The notes under the pieces were generated by a model. It saw only the letters and a program-made list of their open reading frames with translations, made no database searches and was not told where the DNA came from. A stretch of DNA of 64,000 nucleotides from G032773895 sp965248935. GTDB taxonomy: Bacteria > Pseudomonadota > Gammaproteobacteria > Pseudomonadales > Cellvibrionaceae. Positions 52,337 to 61,267 of the stretch are shown here, piece by piece. A program made the translations under genes and the position numbers. How positions within the stretch are numbered: the stretch's first letter is position 1; every line of letters starts with the position of its first letter. The DNA lies in the NCBI GenBank assembly GCA_965248935.1, contig OZ252214.1:1674001-1738000 (forward strand), read 5' to 3'.

Positions 52337-54376
52337 CTATTTTCGCAGTGATTTAATCACTTCTTGCATTGAGCTATCAAAGCTGTTTTCTTGTTTCAAA
52401 ATGTAGGTTTTATTGTCAAGCATTAAACCCACAATTTCTTCTTCTGTAAGGTCCCTAATACGAATACCGCTGCTATCCACGAAAACGTATTTTCCCGTAG
52501 AGGGATAAATGATCGCAATTTTCCCCTCAACCATTGTATTATCGAGTTTGGGAATGGAAAGCCAACTACCTATGGTAAGCGCCTTAACTTGATCGATCAT
52601 TTTGTAACGTCGATTTTCGTCAGATTTTTCTTTTAACTCTCGCTCAAGCTTTTCCTTTTCTTCTAGTAGCGTTCTCAGTTCTCGCTGGCTTGTTTCTTCG
52701 GTTTCAAGTTTTATTTTTCTTAAGCTCTCTACCTCTTGGGTAAGTTTCTTTTCAACTTCTACTTTATCTTTTTCCTTTTCTATTCGTATTTTCTCAGTTT
52801 CTTTCTCGTATTTAGCTTCGAATTCCGCCTTTTCTTTCTCATTTTCCATCAGAATTTTTTGGGTGTATTGAGCATGTTTCTCTTCTAACTCATTGACAAC
52901 TTTGTTTTTTAGATCAAGTTGATGCTTACGAAAATACTCGGCTTCTTGCATGTGCTTTAATTCAGCCAATGCCTTTTGTTTTTTGAGATTCTTCGCTTCA
53001 TTTTGAGCTTTATTTAAAGCCTTCTGACGTTTTTCTTCTTCGTCTAAGGCAAGTTGCTGCTTACGCGCCGAGCCCTCTTTGCACTTGGTTTTGTATAGCT
53101 GAAAGTAGCCCTCAAGAGCATGTATAAAAAACTTATTGAAAGGTCTCTTAGATGTAATTAATCTGGCCTGCTTTGAAACAATATCGTAAGCTAATAAACG
53201 CTGATGTTTTGTCTCGATTTTATTACCTAAAATATCAACAAATAGGAAGTCATTGGGGTCCTCGTAGATGTCTGCAATTTTGAGTTTTTTATTCTTGTTT
53301 TGAAAATATACCCATTGACCTAGCTTCAGTTTTTTTGTGACCTCTATTACTGAAGCACTCATATTTAATTTCTTCGTTTTGTTTTCCTCCAGTAATGGCG
53401 TAGCAAAAACGGCGTCAATATTATCATTATTTAATATCCTAACATTAAGCTTGTCGATCATTGAAAATATTCTGTGCTTACCTTCGTCATTTATCGCAAG
53501 GTAAATATCAAGTTTCGGCTTCATTTCAGAAATGAGCGTCAACTTGTTACAGGTACTGTTGACCGAAAAATTTTCAATCATATCGACGGTAAACTCGCAT
53601 AACATTTCCCAATTGTAATCGACCAAAAACTCTCGCTTATGAAACGCAAGCAAACTTGATCGCCACTCGCTGGCAAGGAATTGAATGATAGAAGGAGGCA
53701 GTTTTTTCTCTTCCATTTTCTCGTCAAGAAAAATATCAACCTCTCGTTCTTTTTGTTGATTTTTTCTTCGACTTATTTCTTTAGTACGATTTTTTTCTTC
53801 ATTTTTATCAGTTTTTTCTATGAACCGATCAAGCTCACTAAAGCTATCCTTTATTTCTTTTGATAACTCTTCTTCCGTTCCTTGTAGCAAATTCAGCGCG
53901 CTTACGGACTTTTTCCAAATTGACAACATGGTCTGACCAAGTTCTCCAAGGGATGACTCCCAGCCCATCAAATAACGAAAATGTTCATCCATAAACTGGC
54001 GCAGGTAATGTTGCGATGATTGTACAAAGCGCGGATCTTTGATAAGAAGCCTGACGAATAATGGTTTTATCGTCTGTAAAGTCTCAAATATTTTAATGTC
54101 GAGGTCACTTTGATGTTCAATACAATCAAATAGTAGGTCGATGAAATAACAAAAATTGAACAACCTTGGAGGAAGAAGGTATCGACCTTTTAATTCATTG
54201 AGTATTAACGTTTTTTGCGAAAGGAAAGATGCTCGATAGTCCAGTAAAGGGCCATCGATAAGCAGGAGAAAATCATCGTCAGGAATGGGTGGTAAGGTGT
54301 TGTCTTGCTCTATATCAACAAGCACGCCCTCTGAAAATGCGTTGACAAGCAGTTCACTTACCAATACATGACTCAT
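52337..54376 (-). CDS. DUF1631-type protein with long coiled coil
   Basis: 679 aa. The pattern fits DUF1631: helical N-terminal region with WESSLGELGQTMLSIWKKSV, SIIQFLASEWRSSLLAFH, and two segments of the LGQWVYFQN/IGSWLSIPKL type (about residues 355 and 600) that resemble small beta modules. Between them, about residues 430-590, is a highly charged Lys/Glu coiled coil. Cytoplasmic, function not established; DUF1631 genes often accompany PilZ genes, as here. Confidence 0.7.
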   Translation of the reverse strand: MSHVLVSELLVNAFSEGVLVDIEQDNTLPPIPDDDFLLLIDGPLLDYRASFLSQKTLILNELKGRYLLPPRLFNFCYFIDLLFDCIEHQSDLDIKIFETLQTIKPLFVRLLIKDPRFVQSSQHYLRQFMDEHFRYLMGWESSLGELGQTMLSIWKKSVSALNLLQGTEEELSKEIKDSFSELDRFIEKTDKNEEKNRTKEISRRKNQQKEREVDIFLDEKMEEKKLPPSIIQFLASEWRSSLLAFHKREFLVDYNWEMLCEFTVDMIENFSVNSTCNKLTLISEMKPKLDIYLAINDEGKHRIFSMIDKLNVRILNNDNIDAVFATPLLEENKTKKLNMSASVIEVTKKLKLGQWVYFQNKNKKLKIADIYEDPNDFLFVDILGNKIETKHQRLLAYDIVSKQARLITSKRPFNKFFIHALEGYFQLYKTKCKEGSARKQQLALDEEEKRQKALNKAQNEAKNLKKQKALAELKHMQEAEYFRKHQLDLKNKVVNELEEKHAQYTQKILMENEKEKAEFEAKYEKETEKIRIEKEKDKVEVEKKLTQEVESLRKIKLETEETSQRELRTLLEEKEKLERELKEKSDENRRYKMIDQVKALTIGSWLSIPKLDNTMVEGKIAIIYPSTGKYVFVDSSGIRIRDLTEEEIVGLMLDNKTYILKQENSFDSSMQEVIKSLRK

Positions 54377-54855
54377 TGATCAAAGCTTCCAATTCGCATT
54401 AAATACCCTCGTCACACGATCTTCTGTATGACAAAAGAGTTCTGTTCATGGTATCGACAACAATAATTAGCCCGAACTGACTTACTGAATACGGTCAGCA
54501 ACTTAATATAAGCATAGGACAAAAATGGGGGTGGTAAGGGCGTATTTAGCCCTGTGAACGCATCATTATTGGCTTAGAAACAAGGGATTTGAGAAATACA
54601 CTATGTTCGAAGAGTTCTTAAACGTCACTTACACCTCAAGCTTAACCAAGGCCGTAACTCAGTTATCAGGTAGTGTGGATAAGCCGTAGGCGCCATCCAG
54701 GATCACTCGAAGTAATGGGGGTATGCCTGAAGGCGCTACGCTTTTCAGACCTACAGCGTTAAGTCGCCACTACTAAATTCGTGTCAAGTAACTCGCTACA
54801 ATTTTTGTAGAGTATTTCTACTAAAACCGTCCTTTGTTGTAGATCGATTTTTCCT
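54377..54855. other. Noncoding stretch with a dispersed repeat
   Basis: 479 bp with no supported gene; a 28-codon frame from ATG 54603 (MFEEFLNVTYTSSLTK) has no family match. At 54680-54745 it carries a sequence that recurs in diverged form at 58548-58615 (ATAAGCCGT ... GATCACTCGAAGTAATGGGG ... AGGCGCT). A small palindrome CTACAATTTTTGTAG is at about 54799-54813. The left end of the IS110 remnant probably lies here. Confidence 0.45.
54680..54745. repeat. Dispersed repeat, copy 1
   Basis: About 65 bp beginning ATAAGCCGTAGG, with the core GATCACTCGAAGTAATGGGG at 54701-54720. Diverged second copy at 58548-58615 in the same orientation. Nature unknown. Confidence 0.55.
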
Positions 54856-55248
54856 ATGGGTGGGTGCAAGTTCCTACTCAGCATCCCGGGTATCGGAATA
54901 ATAAACGCAACATCGATTTATAGCGCTATCGGAGACGGTTCTCAATTCAAAAACTCACGTGAGTTTGCTGTTTGGCTAGGGTTGACACCGAAGCAAACGG
55001 GTAGTGGCGAGAAGAACTATACCGGCGGAATTTCAAAACGTGGTAATCGTTATTTACGAAAACAATTAATTCATGGGGCTCGTTCTGCTGTATCGAGATC
55101 GAGAAACAAATCGGACTCACTCAGTGTTTGGGTAAACAAACTTGTTGAGCGTCGAGGAGTTCCTAAAGCGTATGTCGCCATGGCAGCAAGAATGGCTCGA
55201 ATTGCATGGACATTACTTCAAAGAAAAGAAAATTTTAAAGTAGTTTAA
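54856..55248 (+). pseudogene. IS110/IS1111-family transposase, C-terminal fragment
   Basis: About 125 recognisable residues of the Transposase_20 (IS116/IS110/IS902) domain: LLSIPGIGIINATSIYSAIG, REFAVWLGLTPKQTGSGEKN, GISKRGNRYLRKQLIHGARS. The N-terminal DEDD RuvC-like catalytic domain is absent, so the gene is a 5'-truncated relic; ATG 54856 is only the first Met in the frame. Confidence 0.88.
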
Positions 55249-55543
55249 TTGTCCCGCCTCTTGGTATGCGAATGTGATGAATAAAGCGGTCAATCCGCCC
55301 TAGCAAGAGCCTGGTTAAGACATAGTTTTATAAACTGAGTGGGTGTTTTAGGCGGCTAGGTGCGGATCTCATTAGGGCGCGGAGCGAAAAACGTTCTCCA
55401 TAATTTGACGCCGGATATATGTCAGTGCAACCGCCACCTTAAAGACACTTCGATAGCAAGAGATTGGAAACAACTAAAAAACAGCCCGATATTTTGGGCT
55501 GACAAGACCATATTGCTTGACTAACGAGGAGCGTCCATATATG
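55249..55543 (+). other. IS110-type 3' noncoding region, candidate bridge-RNA remnant
   Basis: About 295 bp without ORFs following the transposase fragment. It contains short stems such as AGCCC...GGGCT (55483-55500) and GCGGTCAATCCGCC. In IS1111-group elements the long end of this kind encodes the guide (bridge) RNA. That this stretch does so is inference from position alone. Confidence 0.35.
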
Positions 55544-55573
55544 TCTTACTTAGTTCCTTCTTACTTAGTTCCT
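55544..55573. repeat. 15-bp tandem duplication
   Basis: TCTTACTTAGTTCCT occurs twice in direct succession (55544-55558 and 55559-55573), near the presumed right edge of the IS110 remnant. It could be a duplicated target or junction sequence. Confidence 0.85.
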
Positions 55574-55647
55574 CAGCGGAAAATCTTAGGTTCACCCCAA
55601 AGGCGATTGGCCAGAGGGGAGGTGCTTGTCTTAAAACACATACGCGA

Positions 55648-56073
55648 CTACTTCAACACATGTGCGGCATAGGCGACGGTAAAGGCGCCCTCTTGGAAGA
55701 CCTTTAAATCTGTCTCTGAAAACGGAATAAGTAAGGGCTTTTCCTTCAGTGCCGATTTGATTTGTGACGATGTAAGCAGCACTACCGTCGTATCAGGAAT
55801 AAGTTGAAGCGTCGCCTCAAGCTTAAAACTCACGGCACCACCCGCGAATCTTCCCTTGGTGATCCTCCCTTTAATGGCCACTTCGTCGACCGAATAGTCA
55901 CTTAGCAGTTTGGCAAATGCAAATTGAAACTGCTGGAGCTCCTCGCGTGTATGCTCTTTTTTTAACGACAACTTGCGTACCCTACAATCAGGGATCGTAA
56001 ATTGTTCCCTGTCCAAATGAAGCAAACAAATAACGGCATCGCTTCCCGTTAATTCAACACCACAAATGATCAT
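55648..56073 (-). CDS. DUF3010-family protein
   Basis: 141 aa, beginning MIICGVELTGSDAVICLL. RKLSLKKEH, EVAIKGRITKGRFAGGAVSFKLEA and the ending AFTVAYAAHVLK agree with DUF3010. The fold is thought to resemble RNase H-like/RuvC proteins, but function is unknown. ATG 56073 (GGAAAGGTA upstream) is chosen over the 30-codon longer frame. Confidence 0.82.
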   Translation of the reverse strand: MIICGVELTGSDAVICLLHLDREQFTIPDCRVRKLSLKKEHTREELQQFQFAFAKLLSDYSVDEVAIKGRITKGRFAGGAVSFKLEATLQLIPDTTVVLLTSSQIKSALKEKPLLIPFSETDLKVFQEGAFTVAYAAHVLK

Positions 56074-56727
56074 TACCTTTCCTTTACTAAGAGGTTTCGA
56101 GCGTAATTTCAGCAGCAGTGAATGCCCACGTAAAGCATGGCTGAAAAATGTGGGAGTATACACTTATCCGTCGCAGCACTGTGATACAGGTGAGGTGCTT
56201 AGTCTCGCATTCGTCAAGATTTACTCTATAGATGCACTCTGCAAGTGCGCTCACTGGGTATCAAGGCTACCTGGAGCGTTTTCAAATTTAAGGATAAAAC
56301 TCAATTAAGGCTCGACGGAAGCCCCCCCAACACTTGCTGAATTTGTTGGTAACCCGAGAGAGCCTATGCCTCACGGCCTACCCTTTCACCTAAAAGACTA
56401 TATTGAACTCGTCGACTGAAACGAAAAAGAAGGCACCCATTACCACACCAAATACCATACGTAACTATTTACGCCCCAACATTGACGACCACGCATCGAG
56501 GGCTGATAATTGATAATTGGAGGTAGCAGCAAACCCACCCAACACTAAATAGGCATCTCAATACTAGACGCAAAAAAACTTGAAGCAGTTTACCTTCCTC
56601 ACCTAAAAAACCATGTCGCAAGTGGCTCACTTGTTGTCTTAGTTCTGAAAATAAGCTTTTGGCAATAAGTAGAATTTGGGCTTTGCACTATCGTACGGAA
56701 TAGAAACTATGAAAAATGAGAACCCCC
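56074..56727. other. Intergenic region with a transposase relic
   Basis: 654 bp. Apart from the Y1-transposase fragment at 56318-56419 nothing coding is supported. The remainder (56420-56727) has several short ORFs of no recognisable family. Confidence 0.5.
56318..56419 (+). pseudogene. C-terminal fragment of a Y1-type transposase
   Basis: A plus-strand frame reads LAEFVGNPREPMPHGLPFHL and KDYIELVD before TGA. This resembles the C-terminal tail (GLPFSLKDYLELVDWTGR type) of the large IS200-like tyrosine transposases common in marine gammaproteobacteria, with TGG changed to TGA. No N-terminal part is present. Identification rests on memory of the family motif. Confidence 0.5.
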
Positions 56728-58218
56728 TTATTCAATAGTGTGCTCTTCAAGCTCATCCATATCTCCTTCGTTACCCCCCTCTGGTAGGGGGTTGGTAGAT
56801 TCGGTACCGATATGATAAGCAGCAAAACCGGGCATCACCACCTGATTGCTCGCCATGCCAATCACCCGCCCGGCAACAGCAGCTTGAATTTCAGCTTTTT
56901 CATTTGTTATGGGGTCGACAATTGTACCTAATACTTCCCCTACCTCTATCTTCGCTCCCAAGCGAACACTGTTGTATAAAATCCCCCCTCTCGATGCCCG
57001 TATCCAATAAGATTGGTAGTAGACAGGTTTGGGGTCTCCCCACACAAACAGGTTGTTATACATACCCAACCGCTCTAACAAACCTAATATACTTTTTGCG
57101 CCGCTTTTTATTTGCCCTTCTTGAATACGAAGCGACTCCCCCGCTTCTAAAGTGACCGTCGGAATACCCGCCTGAACTGCTGCAACTCTTAACATGCCCT
57201 CTGAGCCTTTGCTATGGACAATGGCGATATCATCAAATAGCTCACTAAACATAATAATTTTGGGGTCTCGCATATCCGCTCGAATCTGTGGCAAGTTATT
57301 GCGCAACATAGAGCCGGTATGAATATCCACAAGGTAATCGCAATGCTTGATCACTTGACGAAATAACGAGTTAGCAATACGGGCAGCCAAGCTACCCGTA
57401 GGCCGCCCCGGAAAATATCGATTTAAGTCTCGACGATCAGGCAAATACCGTGAGACACGCTGAAAGCCTTGCAGGTTAACAATGGGAACACCGATAAGTT
57501 TTCCCTTTAATGCTTCAGGGTCAATATCGTAGATGACCCGCCGTACAATCTCGATGCCGTTCAATTCATCCCCGTGAATCGCGCCAGTAAGACAAAGGGT
57601 TGGCCCCGGCTCACTACCATTAATGACCAATACGGGTGTAGGAGAGGCCAAGCCCGAAATAGCATTGTCGGGAGACCAAGCTAAACGTGTAGCCGTGGCG
57701 GGAGCCACTTCCGCTCCAAGAATAACAAAAGGCTTCGCCACGTCAGCATCATCTACACTGCCGTCCGGTATGGGTGGCACGACCGGCTCAGTAACAGCCT
57801 CCAGCTCGTCACCCAACTCTTCATCCAGTAAAGATTGCGGTGCAGGTTCTGGCACCGGAGCCACCTCTTTAAGGTCTACGTTGGGCGCTTTTTTTACAAG
57901 AGGGTCTTGATTTTCGGGTGTCGAATACGTGGTTTTCGCAGAATCATTATTGTCCTTTGGATTGTCCTCTGGGGCTGGGTTACCGTCGTACATGGAAGCA
58001 GAAATTTCCGCAGAACTGATCTTACCGCTACTAACAACGTTCTTATCTTGCTCAGCGACCTGCTCTGTAGCGACATAATCCTCATGGCTCTGCTTAACTT
58101 CTGACGTAGGCGCATTTGGGACAATTACTGCTGCGCTAACAAGAGAGAATATTCCTAACCCATTAACCAAAACTAAGACCAAAACCAATTGGCAAACAGC
58201 GTGAGCTTGCTTGTTCAA
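56728..58218 (-). CDS. Exported succinylglutamate desuccinylase/aspartoacylase-family (M14-like) protein
   Basis: 496 aa: signal peptide (about residues 1-30), an acidic proline-rich linker to about 155, then an AstE/AspA-type zinc amidohydrolase domain (about 165-400). Zinc ligands are in GAIHGDELNGIE (His and Glu) and DIHTGS (His); DRRDLNRYFPG and TVTLEAGESLR are other family motifs. The C-terminal 90 residues form a barrel-sandwich-like segment (GAKIEVGEVLGTIVDP). Being exported, it may act on cell-wall or peptide amides. Start TTG 58218 is the only one giving the full signal peptide. Single gene. Confidence 0.83.
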   Translation of the reverse strand: MNKQAHAVCQLVLVLVLVNGLGIFSLVSAAVIVPNAPTSEVKQSHEDYVATEQVAEQDKNVVSSGKISSAEISASMYDGNPAPEDNPKDNNDSAKTTYSTPENQDPLVKKAPNVDLKEVAPVPEPAPQSLLDEELGDELEAVTEPVVPPIPDGSVDDADVAKPFVILGAEVAPATATRLAWSPDNAISGLASPTPVLVINGSEPGPTLCLTGAIHGDELNGIEIVRRVIYDIDPEALKGKLIGVPIVNLQGFQRVSRYLPDRRDLNRYFPGRPTGSLAARIANSLFRQVIKHCDYLVDIHTGSMLRNNLPQIRADMRDPKIIMFSELFDDIAIVHSKGSEGMLRVAAVQAGIPTVTLEAGESLRIQEGQIKSGAKSILGLLERLGMYNNLFVWGDPKPVYYQSYWIRASRGGILYNSVRLGAKIEVGEVLGTIVDPITNEKAEIQAAVAGRVIGMASNQVVMPGFAAYHIGTESTNPLPEGGNEGDMDELEEHTIE

Positions 58219-58547
58219 AATTTATTCACTACCTACTTAATGATCGACTATTTAATAACATCATCTGCCCTAGGGCAAAGATGAAGACTTGTAAAAACAG
58301 ATATTACGACCCAAAACTTACATCCTATCTTTACATTAGCATGATGACTTAGCAATGAAGCACTTTGATCAACCACACTCCGAAGAGTATAGAAGACTCC
58401 GTAACCAATAAATTGAAAACGACGAGAATAATGCATACAGGTACGCTGGATAGCTGGTAAGTCACAGAGAAATACTTGTCTGCCTTGCTTATAGAATACC
58501 TTTGATGTGCTTCCCATTATTTTTTCTAAATTCCGCGAGGGTTTTAA

Positions 58548-58615
58548 AATAAGCCGTGCAACGTTAAAGGCGATCACTTGAATTAATGGGGATATGCCCG
58601 AGGCGCTTCTTTTTC
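58548..58615. repeat. Dispersed repeat, copy 2
   Basis: ATAAGCCGTGCAACG ... GATCACTTGAATTAATGGGG ... AGGCGCTTC, about 70-75 percent like the copy at 54680-54745 by eye. Confidence 0.55.
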
Positions 58616-58657
58616 ATCAAAACTAAAACAGCTCCCACCATCTGATCCACCCTAGTT

Positions 58658-58675
58658 CCCACGGTCCTCCGTGGG
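58658..58675. repeat. Short perfect hairpin
   Basis: CCCACGG, loop TCCT, CCGTGGG. No T tract follows. Confidence 0.6.
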
Positions 58676-58811
58676 CATTGATATTGGTATCTAGAGACTA
58701 GCCGTTCAGGCATGACCTTGCTTGTATGCAATTAACCTCAATACTCTAACTCGATAATACGTAAAACCTGCTACCATCCACACACACATTTTGTATTACC
58801 AGTGGATACTC

Positions 58812-58907
58812 ATGAGCGACAAAACTTAAAACCTCCGAATCCGCGTTGAGGCACAACTACATGCTGAATTTTTAGATACGTGCAAAGGCCCGCTAAAGAA
58901 TGATTGA
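58812..58907 (+). pseudogene. Decayed ribbon-helix-helix antitoxin-like gene
   Basis: From ATG 58812 the frame reads MSDKT, stop, NLRIRVEAQLHAEFLDTCK, then diverges and stops at 58905-58907. The RIRV...LHAEFL pattern is that of small RHH (plasmid-type antitoxin-like) proteins. The in-frame TAA at codon 6 and the lost C terminus make it a pseudogene. Confidence 0.45.
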
Positions 58908-59070
58908 TTTCTGTAACCTCTTTGGCATCACTCTTGATCAGTTCTTGGGTATTAGTAATGATTCAGAGAAGATTAATTACATGCCATTACAGACGTTGGT
59001 GCCTAAAATGAACAAGCTCAAGGCGAAAGATTTAGAAGTGATTGCTGAGGTGGTGCAGAGGTTTGTTTGA
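58900..59070 (+). pseudogene. XRE-family regulator, C-terminal fragment
   Basis: 56 codons from ATG 58900: IDFCNLFGITLDQFLGIS is the usual end of an XRE helix-turn-helix (…LADLFGVSLDxLLG), followed by a tail ending LKAKDLEVIAEVVQRFV. The recognition helix is absent, so it is a fragment overlapping the end of the RHH relic. Confidence 0.55.
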
Positions 59071-59127
59071 ACAAACTCAATACCCTACATTTAAGATTTC
59101 AAACCAAAACTGATGGCAGGAACAATA

Positions 59128-59916
59128 ATGGCAAGCAAATATTATGTGGTTTGGGTTGGCAGAAAACCAGGGATATACAGAAGCTGGGCAGATTGCAAAG
59201 CACAAACGGATAAATTTCCAGCCGCTAAATTCAAATCATTTAAAACATCTGAGGAAGCAGACGCAGCTTTTAGTGGAAGCAAAACTTCTAGCAGTAAATC
59301 TAAAATAACCTCTAAGGGAGATACTGCTGCCAAACTCACCAAGAAACCATCTAGTCAAAATATTAAAACTTATTCCGCAAGTGACATTGCAGACATGCCA
59401 CATAATACAAAAATATTCACAGATGGTGGATGTGAACCCAACCCTGGTGAAGCTGGTTCTGGAGTAGCAATTTACAGGGGAAACAAGATTGACGAGTTAT
59501 GGTTCGGACTATATAACCCAAGAGGCACCAATAATACGGCAGAGTTAAATGCTTTGTATCAAGCACAAATGATTGCTCAGGAAGAAATAGAAAAAGGCCG
59601 ATCAGTAGCGATATTCTGTGATTCACAATACTGTGTAAAATCCATCACATTGTGGGCAAAAAGTTGGAAAGCAAAAGGCTGGAAGAAGAAAGGAGAAGAC
59701 ATTAAAAATCTTGACCTGATTAAACCTATGTACGAATTACATCAGGAAATACAAGATAAAGTAGAGATTCTACACGTCAATGGCCATGTGGGAGTGGAAG
59801 GAAATGAACTTGCGGATCGTATGTCTATACTGGCTATCGAAGCACGAGACATAGCGTTTTCACGTTATACTGAAAGCTTAGATATTGAATTTATACTTTC
59901 AATGAAGCGTGGGTAA
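59128..59916 (+). CDS. rnhA: Ribonuclease HI with N-terminal hybrid-binding domain
   Basis: 262 aa. Residues 1-50 are the RNA/DNA-hybrid-binding (caulimovirus VI-like) domain (SKYYVVWVGRKPGIYRSWADCKAQ); a Ser/Lys linker follows; residues about 95-255 are the RNase HI domain with all four acids: Asp in IFTDGGCEPNPG, Glu in NTAELNAL, Asp in IFCDSQYC and Asp in GNELADRM, plus the loop His in NGHVGVEG. This is the eukaryotic-RNase H1-like layout found in many bacteria. ATG 59128 with CAGGAACAATA upstream is preferred to 59113. Confidence 0.92.
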   Translation: MASKYYVVWVGRKPGIYRSWADCKAQTDKFPAAKFKSFKTSEEADAAFSGSKTSSSKSKITSKGDTAAKLTKKPSSQNIKTYSASDIADMPHNTKIFTDGGCEPNPGEAGSGVAIYRGNKIDELWFGLYNPRGTNNTAELNALYQAQMIAQEEIEKGRSVAIFCDSQYCVKSITLWAKSWKAKGWKKKGEDIKNLDLIKPMYELHQEIQDKVEILHVNGHVGVEGNELADRMSILAIEARDIAFSRYTESLDIEFILSMKRG

Positions 59917-59958
59917 CTGCACTCAGCGGAAAAAGAACTGACTAATAAATAAAGTGGA

Positions 59959-60230
59959 CTACCAAACCGTGCAAACATCTATCAAACCTTCTTTTCCAAC
60001 ATAATTCCGAACACTCGAATACCGCCAATGCTCGGCCTCGTTTACATATCCACGTTTTACGGGGTTTTGATGAATATAGTCTACTTTCTGTTTCATTATT
60101 TTTTCCCACTGAATTAACTCAGGATGAACACCTTCTTGCCAGAACTGAAACGCACGATCATCTTTGTGCGCCTTTTTATAAAACGCCAATTGATCCAAAA
60201 TGGTTTTTACAAAGTAAACGCCAAACCAAT
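59959..60230 (-). pseudogene. REP-associated tyrosine transposase, 5'-truncated
   Basis: C-terminal part of an IS200-like (RAYT) Y1 transposase: FQFWQEGVHPELIQ, KVDYIHQNPVKRGYV, HWRYSSVRNYVG. The frame stays open without a start up to position 60230, exactly where the IS66-type terminal sequence begins, so the IS66 insertion removed the N-terminal half including the catalytic HUH motif. Confidence 0.82.
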
Positions 60231-60350
60231 GTAAGCGTTAATCCAACTGCACACTGTTAATCTAATCTGATTCCTATAGAGTGAATCTTCTAATTTTTTG
60301 GGAGAGCTTACTCATGATCAAACGAAGCATTGAAGATTGGTTATCCTTGT
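60231..60350 (+). mobile_element. IS66-type left end with 5' fragment of tnpA
   Basis: Begins GTAAGCG, the IS66-family terminal signature, and runs into ATG 60314 of an IS66 tnpA-like gene (MIKRSIEDWLSLL) that is cut after about 12 codons at 60350 by the transposon end TGTTAC. Its first 96 bp (60231-60326) are identical to the inverted copy at 63883-63978. Confidence 0.82.
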
Positions 60351-60501
60351 TGTTACTTCCCAAACTCCCATAGTAAAAACCCGTATTTTCTAACCCAATA
60401 CCCATCGTAAAATATTGGGTGAACCCCAACGCTAATTCGGTCAGTTGAAATTTCTCACAGACACTCTACAATCCCCACCCTCTCTTTCTACTCCACTCAA
60501 C

Positions 60502-61065
60502 ATGAATAGGTTCTACCCCGATATCGCATCGCTGGATGCCTTCACTTTATCTCTCGACTGTTTGGACGAAAGCCTTCCTTGCCAACATTGCAAAAAACAT
60601 GGACACCTAGTTTCTCATGGCTTTGTATACAAACACCTCTCTTCTGTTAAAAAACAACCCGTTGGTAAACGTATATTGTGTTCAAACCGCTATGGTCGTT
60701 CTGGTTGTGGCAAAACCATTCAACTCTATCTTGCCCATCGCTTCCCTTTCTTTCGCTATGGGGCCGCTACACTCACTGTGTTTCTTTCACTCTTAATCCT
60801 AGGGCTCTCTGTCAATGCCGCTTATAAAGCCGCAACAAAACAGCAAGGTAGTCGTCATGGTTGGCGCTGGATCAAACGCTTAAAAAGGAGGTTGAGCGAC
60901 TTTCGTTCGGTCTTAACTCTTCCCGATAAACCCTATCCCGCCTTATTCTCATATCGCTCTAGAATACGTCAACTCCTCCTCCCTACACTCTATGCTCTTA
61001 TCTCAAAATGGGGCCATAATCTGTGTTCTCATTTTCAAATCCAAGCTCAGTTGAACTTCATTTAA
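60502..61065 (+). CDS. Zinc-ribbon/HTH protein of the transposon
   Basis: 187 aa from ATG 60502 (206 from TTG 60445; neither has a good ribosome binding site). CQHC near residue 23 and C-x(9)-C near residue 58 (ILCSNRYGRSGCGKT) form a likely zinc ribbon of the kind that opens InsA-like transposase accessory proteins. A helical region with possible HTH follows (TVFLSLLILGLSVNAAYKAA, then WRWIKRLKRRL). It probably helps target or end recognition, but this is inference. I cannot name the family with confidence. Confidence 0.7.
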   Translation: MNRFYPDIASLDAFTLSLDCLDESLPCQHCKKHGHLVSHGFVYKHLSSVKKQPVGKRILCSNRYGRSGCGKTIQLYLAHRFPFFRYGAATLTVFLSLLILGLSVNAAYKAATKQQGSRHGWRWIKRLKRRLSDFRSVLTLPDKPYPALFSYRSRIRQLLLPTLYALISKWGHNLCSHFQIQAQLNFI

Positions 61066-61267
61066 CCTCCTTTTTATTGTGAATATCCCAACATCTTCCC
61101 AATTTAGCTCCGTAAGTTAAGATCGAGTATCCCATCACTCTCCCCCTTTCTTTTGCGCAACAGGTTATGTCACTTATCGTGTTATTTTTTTGCTCTTATT
61201 CTCTGCGGGTGTTTCATCCCAACGTTTTAATCTCATTGTTTTAATCTCAACAACAGCGGAGAAAATA

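Larger units (their letters stand above)
58219..58811. other. Intergenic region with repeat and hairpin
   Basis: 593 bp. A 109-codon minus-strand frame (58248-58577) has no family features and is not called. The dispersed-repeat copy 2 lies at 58548-58615, and a hairpin CCCACGG-TCCT-CCGTGGG at 58658-58675. Confidence 0.45.

Noticed and set aside
58248..58577. 109-codon minus-strand ORF
   Set aside because: No family pattern, no ribosome binding site, and it covers part of a dispersed noncoding repeat.
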